Source of the DNA: an uncultured Clostridia bacterium
GTDB lineage: Bacteria; Bacillota; Clostridia; Oscillospirales; Ruminococcaceae
NCBI GenBank assembly: GCA_937901465.1
Contig: CALGTU010000017.1
Coordinates: forward strand, 1 to 12,517
Direction of reading: 5' to 3'
Length of the DNA stretch: 12,517 nucleotides
In this document: one piece after another, positions 1-6,720 of the stretch
Layout: each line of letters opens with the position of its first letter
Numbering within the stretch: position 1 is the first letter of the stretch
Position numbers and translations under genes: made by a program
The notes under the pieces: generated by a model
Database searches by the model: none
Told to the model about the DNA's origin: nothing
The model's input: the letters and a program-made list of their open reading frames with translations, nothing else

Positions 1-1
1 A

Positions 2-988
2 ATAGGTGAACTTTATGGCCATACATTCAACTATACAGAAGCCGATATGGGTGGATGTGCAATTGATAAATACGGCGACCCTCTGCCTGAATCCGAACTT
101 AAAAAATGCACAGATTCCGATAGCGTTCTTTTAGGCGCAGTAGGCGGTGATAAATGGAACGATGTTCCCGGAAATATGCGCCCCGAAAAGGGACTTTTGC
201 GTCTTCGTGCAGGAATGGGAGGTTATTCAAACAACCGCCCCGCAAAGATATGGAAACAACTTTCAGAGGCGTCACCACTCAAAAAATCCATAGTTGAAAA
301 CGGCATTGATTTCATCATTGTGCGTGAACTTATAGGCGGAATTTATTTTGGTGAACATAAAACCGAAAACGGCGTTGCAACCGATGTTTTAAAATACAGC
401 GAGGAAGAAATCCGCCGTATCGGAAGAATAGGCTTTGAAACCGCAATGAAGAGAAATAAAAAACTCTGCTCTGTTGAAAAGAGTAATGTTTTGGATTCAA
501 GCCGTTTGTGGAAAAAAGTAATGCATTCTCTCGCTGAAGAATACCCCGAAGTCGAACTTTCCGATATGCTTGTCGATAACTGCGCTATGCAGATAGTTAA
601 AAATCCTGCCCAGTTTGATGTTATTGTAACAGAAAATATGTTCGGCGATATTCTTTCAGATGAAGCGTCTATGATTACAGGCTCAATCGGAATGATTCCG
701 TCATCAAGCCTTGGTGCAACAAAGTGCGGACTTTACGAACCAATTCATGGCTCTGCTCCCGATATTGCGGGAAAAGATATTGCAAACCCAATAGGAACAA
801 TTCTTTCGGCCGCAATGATGCTCCGTTTCAGTTTTGATATGAGCGATGAAGCTGATGCTATTGAAAAAGCCGTTTCAAAGTTCCTTGATGAAGGCTATCG
901 AACAGCCGATATCATGAGCGAAGGAAAAACTCTTGTCGGCTGCAAAAAATGCGGCGAACTGATAACAGGCTATCTTTGTAAGGAGTAA
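2..988 (+). CDS. leuB: 3-isopropylmalate dehydrogenase, 5' end outside window
   Basis: Oxidises and decarboxylates (2R,3S)-3-isopropylmalate to 2-oxoisocaproate with NAD+, the third step of leucine synthesis in the cytoplasm. The reading frame is open from base 2 and the residues before the first internal Met (IGELYGHTFNYTEAD) fit the family, so the start lies upstream of the window and the ATG at 47 is not the start. Visible family motifs are EKGLLRLR (the substrate side-chain pocket), RELIGGIYFGE, VEKSNVLDSSRLW, MFGDILSDEAS (metal-binding Asp) and GLYEPIHGSAPDIAGK (NAD binding). Two positions look unusual from memory: RELIGG where RELTGG is normal, and SNNRPAK where ANLRPAK is normal. The next gene starts five bases after the stop, so this is the front of an operon. 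Related beta-decarboxylating dehydrogenases are less likely given IYFGE and the LLRLR pocket. Confidence 0.92.
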   Translation: MGELYGHTFNYTEADMGGCAIDKYGDPLPESELKKCTDSDSVLLGAVGGDKWNDVPGNMRPEKGLLRLRAGMGGYSNNRPAKIWKQLSEASPLKKSIVENGIDFIIVRELIGGIYFGEHKTENGVATDVLKYSEEEIRRIGRIGFETAMKRNKKLCSVEKSNVLDSSRLWKKVMHSLAEEYPEVELSDMLVDNCAMQIVKNPAQFDVIVTENMFGDILSDEASMITGSIGMIPSSSLGATKCGLYEPIHGSAPDIAGKDIANPIGTILSAAMMLRFSFDMSDEADAIEKAVSKFLDEGYRTADIMSEGKTLVGCKKCGELITGYLCKE

Positions 989-993
989 CAAAA

Positions 994-1431
994 ATGTATT
1001 TTGATGATATAAAAATAGGTCTTACAACAGAAATCGCTCCTGCTGTTATTGAAAAACAGAAGATGATAGATTTCGCTGTTTTGTATGATAATATCCCACT
1101 CCATACCGATGAGGAATACGCAAAGAAAACTCCTTTCAAAAAACTCATAGCCCCAGGTGTAATGTCATTTATGTCTGTCTGGGCAAAGTATCTTGAGGTC
1201 GACTTTTTCGGCGAAGAACTTTTAGCGGGCAAATCAACAAAAATCGAATGGTTAAAACCCGTTTTCGCAGAAGATGTTTTAACGGGAAAAGCAACAGTAA
1301 CATCAATGACAAAACGAAACGCAAAAAACGGTATCGTTGAAGTTACAATAGAAGCTTTCAATCAGAACGGCGAACTTGTTCTTACAGATATAACAGAAGC
1401 GATAGTAAAATGTAAACCTTCGGAGGAATAG
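994..1431 (+). CDS. MaoC-like (R)-specific enoyl hydratase, hotdog fold
   Basis: A 145-residue single-hotdog protein of the MaoC dehydratase family, which adds water to trans-2-enoyl thioesters or removes it from 3-hydroxyacyl thioesters. The catalytic Asp-x4-His pair is present as Asp32 and His37 in YDNIPLHTDEEYAK, followed by the conserved LIAPGVMSFM helix. The length fits a one-domain PhaJ-like enzyme that would act as a dimer. It begins five bases after leuB, with AAGGAG at 980-985 overlapping the leuB end, and is followed three bases later by the nitroreductase, so the three are surely co-transcribed. The true substrate is unknown; no other fatty acid or polyhydroxyalkanoate gene is nearby. 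Family assignment is sure, physiological role is not. Confidence 0.88.
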   Translation: MYFDDIKIGLTTEIAPAVIEKQKMIDFAVLYDNIPLHTDEEYAKKTPFKKLIAPGVMSFMSVWAKYLEVDFFGEELLAGKSTKIEWLKPVFAEDVLTGKATVTSMTKRNAKNGIVEVTIEAFNQNGELVLTDITEAIVKCKPSEE

Positions 1432-1434
1432 AAT

Positions 1435-1953
1435 ATGGATTTTGAAAAACTAATTTCAGAGAGATATTCCGTGAGAAAATTTGACCCCCGTCATCTTTCT
1501 CAAGAAGAGATAGAAAAAATTCTTTCAGCATCTCATAAAGCACCGACAGGTTGCAATTATCAGCCACAAAGAATTTTGGTGCTGAATACCGATGAATCTT
1601 TAGAAAAACTGAAAAACTGCACCAAATGCCATTTCAATGCACCGACAGCCATGCTTGTCTGTCATAATAAAGAAGAAAGCTGGAAAAGGGTTTATGACGG
1701 TGCTGTGTCTTCTCCCGTTGATGCGGTTATTGTCGCAACATATATGGTGCTTGCTGCTCAGAATATCGGCGTCGGAAGTTGTTTCGTAATGCATTTTGAC
1801 CCAAAAGCTATGCGCAAGGAATTTTCTATCCCCGAAAATATCGAGCCTTCGCTTCTTCTCGTTATGGGTTATCCCGCCAAAGACTCTGAGCCACTCGATA
1901 TGCATTATAAAAACCGTCCTTTAGATGAAGTTGTTTTCTATGATAGTTTTTAA
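1435..1953 (+). CDS. small nitroreductase-family FMN oxidoreductase
   Basis: A 172-residue member of the nitroreductase superfamily: FMN-dependent, usually a cytoplasmic dimer, using NAD(P)H to reduce nitro compounds, quinones or unknown natural substrates. The N-terminal FMN phosphate site is clear (ERYSVRKFDPR, residues 9-19, and APTGCNYQPQR, residues 36-46), as are the central helix DAVIVATYMVLAAQNIGVGS and the C-terminal LLLVMGYPA segment. The length matches the short clostridial branch of the family. The ATG lies three bases after the previous stop, with GGAGG at 1422-1426 inside the end of the MaoC gene. It is the last gene of the leuB operon and is followed by a hairpin terminator. The substrate cannot be read from the sequence. 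Confidence 0.9.
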   Translation: MDFEKLISERYSVRKFDPRHLSQEEIEKILSASHKAPTGCNYQPQRILVLNTDESLEKLKNCTKCHFNAPTAMLVCHNKEESWKRVYDGAVSSPVDAVIVATYMVLAAQNIGVGSCFVMHFDPKAMRKEFSIPENIEPSLLLVMGYPAKDSEPLDMHYKNRPLDEVVFYDSF

Positions 1954-1965
1954 AATGAAAATAAA

Positions 1966-2003
1966 AAAGACAGTACAGATTTTTCTGTACTGTCTTTCTT
2001 TTT
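1966..2003. terminator. bidirectional rho-independent terminator
   Basis: A perfect 14-base inverted repeat (arms 1966-1979 and 1984-1997, core GACAGTACAG) with a four-base TTTT loop. On the plus strand it is followed by TTTCTTTTTG; on the minus strand the arm runs into TTTTTTATTTTCA. It lies between the convergent nitroreductase and nrdR genes, 12 bases past the first stop and 6 bases past the second, so it can end transcription from both sides. Confidence 0.93.
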
Positions 2004-2009
2004 GTCGGA

Positions 2010-2462
2010 TTATTTCTTTTTCGAGCCGAGTTCCGAGATTATCTTTATGAAACTCTGAACGTCGGTGAAGTCCTTATAAACACTTGCAAAACGAACATAA
2101 GCAACATGATCTATCTTCTCGAGCTTTTCAAGAATCATATCGCCGATTTCGGTGCTTGAAGCCTGATTCTGCATAGCGTTTGCATAATGATTTTCAACAT
2201 CGTCAACCATTTTATCAACCATATCAACGCTTACGGGACGTTTCTTAATTGCTGTGTAAATACCCTTTATAAGCTTGTTTCTGTCAAAAGGCTCAAATGT
2301 GCCGTCACGTTTTAAAACCATAAGGAGTGGCATTTCAACACTTTCATAAGTTGTGAATCTCTTACCGCAATTACTGCATTCTCTTCTGCGACGTTTTTTT
2401 CCGTCAGCAGGACGGGAATCGATAACCTTTGTATCTTCATAATCACAAAACGGACAACGCAT
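2010..2462 (-). CDS. nrdR: transcriptional repressor NrdR
   Basis: NrdR is a zinc-finger/ATP-cone regulator that senses ATP and dATP and represses ribonucleotide reductase operons. The 150-residue length is typical. An N-terminal zinc ribbon uses Cys3, Cys6, Cys29 and Cys32 (MRCPFC and CSNCGKRF), with the conserved VIDSRPADGKKRRRREC stretch between. An ATP-cone fills residues of about 46-136 (VLKRDGTFEPFDRNKL at its start, VAYVRFASVYKDF at its end). AAGGAG at 2470-2475 sits seven bases before the ATG. A consensus sigma-A promoter lies 73 bases upstream, and an inverted repeat lies in the leader. No ribonucleotide reductase gene is in the window, so its targets are elsewhere. Confidence 0.97.
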   Translation of the reverse strand: MRCPFCDYEDTKVIDSRPADGKKRRRRECSNCGKRFTTYESVEMPLLMVLKRDGTFEPFDRNKLIKGIYTAIKKRPVSVDMVDKMVDDVENHYANAMQNQASSTEIGDMILEKLEKIDHVAYVRFASVYKDFTDVQSFIKIISELGSKKK

Positions 2463-2508
2463 AACGACACTCCTTGATGTTCTGATTTGTTTATACCGAA
2501 ATTTTATT

Positions 2509-2523
2509 TATACTTATTGTATA
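2509..2523 (-). repeat. inverted repeat in nrdR leader, possible operator
   Basis: TATAC-TTATT-GTATA, five-base arms around a five-base centre, lying roughly 5-20 bases past the expected nrdR transcription start. The position would suit an operator. It does not clearly match the NrdR box as I remember it, and AT-rich repeats arise easily by chance. Confidence 0.3.
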
Positions 2524-2534
2524 GTTATGTGATT

Positions 2535-2563
2535 ATTATACTCTAAAAAGAAAAACTTGTCAA
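2535..2563 (-). promoter_or_regulatory. consensus sigma-A promoter of nrdR
   Basis: Read on the minus strand: -35 TTGACA at 2558-2563, a spacer of exactly 17 bases, and -10 TATAAT at 2535-2540. Both hexamers are perfect matches to the housekeeping consensus. Transcription would start near 2528, giving a leader of about 65 bases. The -35 box overlaps the TGA stop (2560-2562) of the gene before it, so nrdR can be transcribed independently and strongly. Confidence 0.93.
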
Positions 2564-2829
2564 CAGTTAAGCGAATAAATTTCTTCAACAAAATCCTCGG
2601 CAACCTCTTTGAGAGAACAGGGTGTAACGAGATTTCTTACAAGTAACTCGAAAAAAGAATCTGCAATTTCCTTTTTTGTCGTCACATCGCTTACTTTTTC
2701 GGAATATTCTTCGCCGAAAAGAGAAGAAGAAACCGAAAAAGAATATCCGCCATTTCCGATTGTCATAGTGTAATGGATTTTATCCCCTCCGACACTCTCA
2801 CACCTGACAACCGATGGATCTGATTTCAT
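2560..2829 (-). CDS. small DUF6514-like protein of unknown function
   Basis: An 89-residue soluble protein with no signal peptide or membrane segment. The layout is a beta-rich N-terminal half (GDKIHYTMTIGNGGYSFSVS) followed by VSDVTTKKEIADSFFELL and a C-terminal helix (LKEVAEDFVEEIY). The pattern of a D[V/I][T/S]-type turn, a helix, a Thr-Pro and then a V.EDF helix resembles clostridial DUF6514 proteins from memory; a profile search would decide. A strong TAAGGAGG at 2836-2843 lies six bases before the ATG and fixes the start. It shares the minus-strand direction with nrdR and the DUF421/DUF4363 pair but is separated from the latter by 195 bases. Its stop overlaps the nrdR -35 box. The function is unknown. 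Confidence 0.7.
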   Translation of the reverse strand: MKSDPSVVRCESVGGDKIHYTMTIGNGGYSFSVSSSLFGEEYSEKVSDVTTKKEIADSFFELLVRNLVTPCSLKEVAEDFVEEIYSLNC

Positions 2830-2916
2830 AACGGGCCTCCTTAAATAAATGCTTCGCAGTCTGCCCTATAATGTTACAGATAACGAAAAAATCTTGAAAG
2901 TGGCTGAATAATTTTT

Positions 2917-2982
2917 CTTTCGACAAAATTCTTCTGTTTTTTCAAAAACCATTGTGTTTATATACAAAAGATTTTGTCGGAT
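2917..2982. promoter_or_regulatory. pair of inverted TTTTGTCG sites, possible Spo0A boxes
   Basis: In the 195-base gap 2830-3024 a perfect nine-base inverted repeat (CGACAAAAT at 2921-2929, ATTTTGTCG at 2971-2979) is separated by 41 bases. The left arm, read on the minus strand, is ATTTTGTCGAAAG, which contains the known Spo0A core TGTCGAA; the right arm, read on the plus strand, gives TGTCGGA, one mismatch. The left copy is about 90 bases upstream of the small minus-strand gene at 2829. I found no convincing sigma-A or sporulation promoter beside it, and nothing else in this gap beyond the Shine-Dalgarno site at 2836-2843. Confidence 0.3.
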
Positions 2983-3024
2983 AGCGTAAAATAGGGGCTT
3001 TGTATTAAATTTGTTCATAAATGT

Positions 3025-3396
3025 TCAAAAAATGTTCTTGAAATTCGGCGTCTCATCTTCAGCAATATCTTCGATAGAATATATAACCGAGTTGATTCCC
3101 GATAAAAAATCTCCTTTTTTCATACTATCCGCATCAAGAAGTTCTGAGATAAAAAGTCCCGTTTCATCAAGCTTATCCTTGTTTACAATAAAACAAAGAA
3201 CTTCCGTTTTCTTGTCCCAGAGAGAAAAAATTTCTTTCATATCATCAGAAACCCTTTCTCCGTTTTCATATTTTTCTATAACATTCCTGCATTCTTCTTT
3301 CATCTCTCTGCAACTATTCCTTACAATAAAAGTTCCCGTAAGAGAAATTATCATAATAAATGAAATTATAACCGAACATAAAACAACTCTTTTCAT
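3025..3396 (-). CDS. DUF4363 family membrane-anchored protein
   Basis: A 123-residue protein with one N-terminal hydrophobic segment (residues 4-25, VVLCSVIISFIMIISLTGTFIV) followed by a charged, mostly helical extracytoplasmic domain. The features LWDKKTEVLCFIV, a mid helix and the C-terminal ending NFKNIF match the DUF4363 pattern as I know it. The ATG overlaps the stop of the DUF421 gene by one base (TAATG), with AAGGAG just upstream inside that gene, so the two are translationally coupled. DUF4363 genes often sit directly after DUF421 genes in clostridia, which supports a membrane complex of the two. No molecular function is established. No obvious terminator follows. Confidence 0.78.
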   Translation of the reverse strand: MKRVVLCSVIISFIMIISLTGTFIVRNSCREMKEECRNVIEKYENGERVSDDMKEIFSLWDKKTEVLCFIVNKDKLDETGLFISELLDADSMKKGDFLSGINSVIYSIEDIAEDETPNFKNIF

Positions 3397-4067
3397 TATT
3401 TCTCCTTTTCTATTATGTTGATTTTTTCGTTTTTGTCACAGGTCATTAAAAAGATATCTTTTCTTTTAAGATTTCTTTCTTTAAGAACTTTTTCCAGCCA
3501 GCCCTCACCTTTATTTATCGAAGACAACGCATCTTCAATCAGAACGCCGTCGTTTATTATAACCGCGGGCGGATTCATATCAACACCCTTTATATCCATA
3601 TCTGAATTAACGGGCGTTCTGTAAGAAAATTTCTGTAAAACCGAAATTTTACCTGTTGTTTCAGCTATCGCAAAATGAACTTCCGATATATCGAAAATCC
3701 CATAACCGTGTAAAGCCTCTAAAATGTCGTCAGCCGTAAACCTTAGTTCTTTTATTACCTTCTGGTCGATAACGCCGTCTTTTATTATAACTTTCGGATT
3801 TCCCGAAACAATGCCTCTTATCCGCCTTGATTTAAGCGTTATCCCCGACATTATAACATCAAGACAAACAAGAACAGCAACAGGAATAAGTCCTGCAAAA
3901 AGCGGAACAGAAACATCTTCAACAGGAAGAGTTGCAATATTCGAAACAAGAATTGTAACAACAAGCTCCGAAGGCTGAAGTTCACCTATCTGACGCTTTC
4001 CCATAATCCTTACCGAAAAGATTATAAAAAGATAAACTATAACCGACCTTATAAAAAGTATCGCCAT
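3396..4067 (-). CDS. DUF421 (YetF-family) membrane protein
   Basis: A 223-residue integral membrane protein of the YetF/DUF421 family. About three hydrophobic segments occupy the first 80 residues, with the signature MGKRQIGELQPSELV at 22-36. A soluble alpha/beta region follows (NPKVIIKDGVI, then LHGYGIFDISEVHFAI, then GKISVLQK), with a second repeat-like PPAVIINDGVL. I place the start at the ATG 4065-4067 because AGAGGTG (4074-4080) lies six bases before it; the in-frame GTG at 4074-4076 is inside that ribosome site. DUF421 relatives of Bacillus (YetF, YdfS and the 2Duf protein) lie in the spore inner membrane and affect germination and heat resistance. Here the gene is coupled to DUF4363 and faces away from a germination receptor operon, which fits that role, but the role is inferred. 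Confidence 0.88.
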   Translation of the reverse strand: MAILFIRSVIVYLFIIFSVRIMGKRQIGELQPSELVVTILVSNIATLPVEDVSVPLFAGLIPVAVLVCLDVIMSGITLKSRRIRGIVSGNPKVIIKDGVIDQKVIKELRFTADDILEALHGYGIFDISEVHFAIAETTGKISVLQKFSYRTPVNSDMDIKGVDMNPPAVIINDGVLIEDALSSINKGEGWLEKVLKERNLKRKDIFLMTCDKNEKINIIEKEK

Positions 4068-4090
4068 AAATCCCACCTCTTTTTTAAAAA

Positions 4091-4119
4091 TATTCTTGTC
4101 ATAATTTTCTTTTATATTC
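4091..4119 (-). promoter_or_regulatory. candidate sigma-F/sigma-G promoter for the DUF421-DUF4363 genes
   Basis: Minus strand: GAATA (4115-4119), 14 bases, GACAAGAATA (4091-4100). The second element matches the remembered forespore -10 consensus GGnRAnAHTR at all but one position, and the first resembles the GnATA -35. Transcription would start near 4084, just ahead of the Shine-Dalgarno site at 4074-4080. No sigma-A-like promoter was found in this direction. Consensus matching is by eye. Confidence 0.45.
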
Positions 4120-4126
4120 GGAATAT
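4114..4126. repeat. 13-base palindrome shared by divergent promoters
   Basis: ATATTC-G-GAATAT, perfect six-base arms around one base, in the centre of the gap between the divergent DUF421 and gerA-type genes. Each half contains the GAATA proposed as the -35 box of the promoter reading outward on that strand. It could equally be a dimeric operator. Confidence 0.6.
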
Positions 4127-4150
4127 TTTTTCACTCTGTGGGAAAATCTA
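4121..4150 (+). promoter_or_regulatory. candidate sigma-F/sigma-G promoter for the ger operon
   Basis: GAATA (4121-4125), 15 bases, GGAAAATCTA (4141-4150). The -10 element matches the forespore consensus GGnRAnAHTR at all but one position. Transcription would start near 4157, 13 bases before the GGAGG at 4170-4174. Bacillus gerA operons are known to be sigma-G dependent, which raises the likelihood. No sigma-A-like -35/-10 pair was found upstream of the operon. Confidence 0.55.
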
Positions 4151-4182
4151 TAACAGTATACTTTTAAACGGAGGTCTGTCGT

Positions 4183-5646
4183 TTGGATACCAATCTTTTT
4201 GAAAATAAAAAAATTCCTTCTAATACAGAAAGTCTTATTGCCGACCTTACAACCATTATGGGCGATAATGCAGGACTCTTAAAAAACCGCATAGAAATAT
4301 CAGGAATAAAATGTGTTTTTCTTTCTTTCGACGGAATGGCATCTCTTTCTATCATGACCCAACTTGTCCTTCGCCCGTTAGAAGAAATCGAAATCAGAAG
4401 GGCAACCCCCTATGAACTCAAAAATCATATAAAATCAAAGCTTATTCTTTCAACCGATAGCATAGAAGTTTTTACCTATGGCGACCTTGTAAGAAGACTT
4501 ATGTCGGGTTTTGTCTTTCTCTTTATCGACGGAACAGAAGGTGTTCTGGGCTATGGGATACAAGGCTATGAAAGAAGAATGGTAGGCGAACCTACGGGTG
4601 AAACAGATATAAAAGGCGGAAGAGAGGGCTTTACAGAAACTCTCAACACCAACATTTCTCTTATCCGAAGAAGAATGAAAACTCCCGAACTCCGTTTTGA
4701 AAGATTTGTCATAGGAAAAAAGAGCAAAACCGATGTGGCATTCGTTTATCTCAAAGATAAAGCAGACAGAAAAATGCTCCGTGAAATGCGAAAAAAACTC
4801 TCTTCAATAGAACTCGAAACAGTTCTTTCTTCAGGCTATATAAAACCCTTTCTCGAAAGCGATAAATCTGGATTTTTCGATACAGTCGGAACAACCGAAC
4901 GCCCCGATGTTCTTTGCGGAAAAATCCTCGAGGGAAGAATAGCAATGCTTATAGACGGAAGTCCCTATGCCTTGATAACACCCTATCTTTTTATCGAAAA
5001 TTTTCAGACACTCGATGATTATGCGTCGCGCCCTTTTTATGCCTTTTTTATAAGAATGATAAAGATAATCGGATTTTTTATCTCGGTTCTTCTTCCCGGT
5101 GTTTATGTCGGGGTAGCAACCTTTCACCCTGAATTTTTCAACGAAAAACTCCTGCTGATTTTGGCAAAAGCAGAATCAGAAGCACCCTTACCGCTTTTTG
5201 CAGAAAGTCTCATAATGCTCCTTTTGTATGAACTTATAAAAGAATCCGCAATAAGACTTCCTCGCGCGATAGGAAGTGCGGTAAGTATAATAGGCGGTTT
5301 TATAATAGGCGATGCTGCCGTTTCATCGGGGATAGTCAGCAATCCGCTTCTTATCGCAGTAGCCCTTTCTGTTACCGCATCGTTTGTCATTCCGTCGCTA
5401 ACCGAAACAACAACAATTCTTCGTTTTCTTTTTCTGATATCAGGCTCTCTTTTCGGACTTTACGGAATAGCAACAATACTCTCTCTGGTTCTTTTCAATA
5501 TAACCTCAGAGGATAATATGGGAATTCCTTATTTTTCTCCCATATCACCATTTTCGATGCGTTCAATGGGCGATACAGCTATAAGACTCCCGTTTAAAAA
5601 ACTTCAGAAAAGAAACTTCAATATAAACAGTTTAAGTGAGGAATAA
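4183..5646 (+). CDS. spore germination receptor subunit A (GerA family)
   Basis: The A subunit of a nutrient germinant receptor in the spore inner membrane, which triggers ion and dipicolinate release when it binds its germinant. Length 487 is normal for the family. The N-terminal cytoplasmic part (about 1-270) shows the family hallmarks LFIDGTEGVLGYG, GGREGFTE, LIRRRMKTPELR, GKKSKTDVAFVYL and SGYI. The C-terminal membrane part has DGSPYALITPYLFIENFQ, DDYASRPF, FISVLLPGVYVGVATFHPE, the RLPRAIGSAVSIIGGFIIGDAAV pattern, and ends with GIPYFSPISPF. The start is TTG at 4183, set by GGAGG at 4170-4174, eight bases upstream. It is the first gene of a three-gene operon, with a forespore-type promoter candidate ahead. 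The germinant cannot be predicted, so no specific symbol is given. Confidence 0.95.
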   Translation: MDTNLFENKKIPSNTESLIADLTTIMGDNAGLLKNRIEISGIKCVFLSFDGMASLSIMTQLVLRPLEEIEIRRATPYELKNHIKSKLILSTDSIEVFTYGDLVRRLMSGFVFLFIDGTEGVLGYGIQGYERRMVGEPTGETDIKGGREGFTETLNTNISLIRRRMKTPELRFERFVIGKKSKTDVAFVYLKDKADRKMLREMRKKLSSIELETVLSSGYIKPFLESDKSGFFDTVGTTERPDVLCGKILEGRIAMLIDGSPYALITPYLFIENFQTLDDYASRPFYAFFIRMIKIIGFFISVLLPGVYVGVATFHPEFFNEKLLLILAKAESEAPLPLFAESLIMLLLYELIKESAIRLPRAIGSAVSIIGGFIIGDAAVSSGIVSNPLLIAVALSVTASFVIPSLTETTTILRFLFLISGSLFGLYGIATILSLVLFNITSEDNMGIPYFSPISPFSMRSMGDTAIRLPFKKLQKRNFNINSLSEE

Positions 5647-5649
5647 TTT

Positions 5650-6720
5650 ATGAAAATTTCTTCCGTGGGAGCAATATCTCTTCTTCTCATTTCAAGAATT
5701 TTTACCCTTATGTTTTATACCGCCGATAATGCGTTTACCTCTGTTTCATTCCTTTTAGGCATATGCCTTTCAACCGTAATTCAGGGGATTATTTCTTTTC
5801 TTCTCATCTTTCTTGTGAAAAAATCTTCAGCTGATGATTTTTATTCGCTGATATCAAAAAACAAATTTCTTATGATAATTTTATCGCTTTTTTATGGAGC
5901 ATTTTTCATTCTTTCAGGCGGAACAGTCCTTAAAAATTTCACCACTTTCGCAAACGAACTTTTCTTTGAAGATGTATCGGCTTTTCTTATCGCTCTGCCG
6001 ATAATTTCCGTTGCGGTTTATGGTGCATTTTCGGGAATAAAATCTCTTTCAAGAAGTGCATCTGTAATCTTCAGTATTTTCATCTTTATGTTTGTAATAA
6101 CGGCAGTTTTTTCAGCAGAAAAAATCTCTCCCGCAGTGTTCAGCGAAAACACGCTTTCTCTCTCTTCCGTAATAAAATTTTCTCTTTATGATATTTCCGC
6201 AAGCCCCGAATTTGTAATGCTCCCGTTTTTCTGCCTTTACAGTAAAAACATCAGAAAAGACTATTTTTCGTTTCTTTCTTTAAGACTCATTCTTCTCGAA
6301 ACTTCTGCATTTCTTATGGCGTCGGTTTTGAAAGACTATGTAAACTATACCGATTTTCCTTTCTTCACACTAGCGGGTGCAGTCGGAGGTTTTATAAAAG
6401 CCGATGCCCTCTATCTCGTTATCTGGACGCTTTCAGCAACTTTAAAACTTTCTCTCATTCTTCATTTCATAAATATTTTCACAGAAAAAATTCCTGTAAA
6501 AAAATCCATCAGATTTATTCTTTCGGGTATAATAATAACCCTCGTTTCTCTGACGGGAATAGTAACCGAAAACAATGAAAATTCTCAGCTCATATCAGCG
6601 GTTTTCATTCTTCTTACGGGCGGAATAATCCCTATAATCTTCTTTTCAAAGGAGGTCTTTTCACTTGATAAAAAAACTTATTATAATAACAATAACAATC
6701 TTTCTTCTGACAGGATGTAG
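5650..6720 (+). CDS. spore germination receptor subunit B (GerB permease family)
   Basis: The B subunit of the germinant receptor, an amino-acid/polyamine/organocation-type permease homologue (Spore_permease family) that binds the germinant in the spore inner membrane. At 356 residues with about ten hydrophobic segments it has family-standard size. The stretch FPFFTLAGAVGGFIKADALYLVIW matches the family's conserved PFF..A....FI..DA.Y..IW motif, and the C-terminal MS segments end near residue 333. It starts three bases after the gerA-type stop, with GAGG at 5638-5641. The last 19 codons overlap the gerC start region out of frame, producing an Asn-rich tail (KKTYYNNNNN) from the AT-rich signal-peptide codons of the next gene. 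Overall sequence is divergent, as is usual for this subunit. Confidence 0.9.
   Translation: MKISSVGAISLLLISRIFTLMFYTADNAFTSVSFLLGICLSTVIQGIISFLLIFLVKKSSADDFYSLISKNKFLMIILSLFYGAFFILSGGTVLKNFTTFANELFFEDVSAFLIALPIISVAVYGAFSGIKSLSRSASVIFSIFIFMFVITAVFSAEKISPAVFSENTLSLSSVIKFSLYDISASPEFVMLPFFCLYSKNIRKDYFSFLSLRLILLETSAFLMASVLKDYVNYTDFPFFTLAGAVGGFIKADALYLVIWTLSATLKLSLILHFINIFTEKIPVKKSIRFILSGIIITLVSLTGIVTENNENSQLISAVFILLTGGIIPIIFFSKEVFSLDKKTYYNNNNNLSSDRM

Noticed and set aside
2855..2875. Forespore -10-like element TGTAACATTA upstream of the DUF6514-like gene
   Set aside because: There is no GnATA-like -35 at the right distance.
3012..3037. Three TGTTC repeats at 10-11 base spacing
   Set aside because: They overlap the coding end of the DUF4363 gene, are only five bases long, and have no further copies nearby; likely chance.
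3724..3978. Open frame on the plus strand inside the DUF421 gene
   Set aside because: It is the complement of a conserved coding region and has low-complexity Ser/Thr content typical of shadow frames.
4068..4076. Longer DUF421 protein beginning at GTG 4074-4076
   Set aside because: The GTG is part of the AGAGGTG ribosome site for the ATG at 4065-4067.
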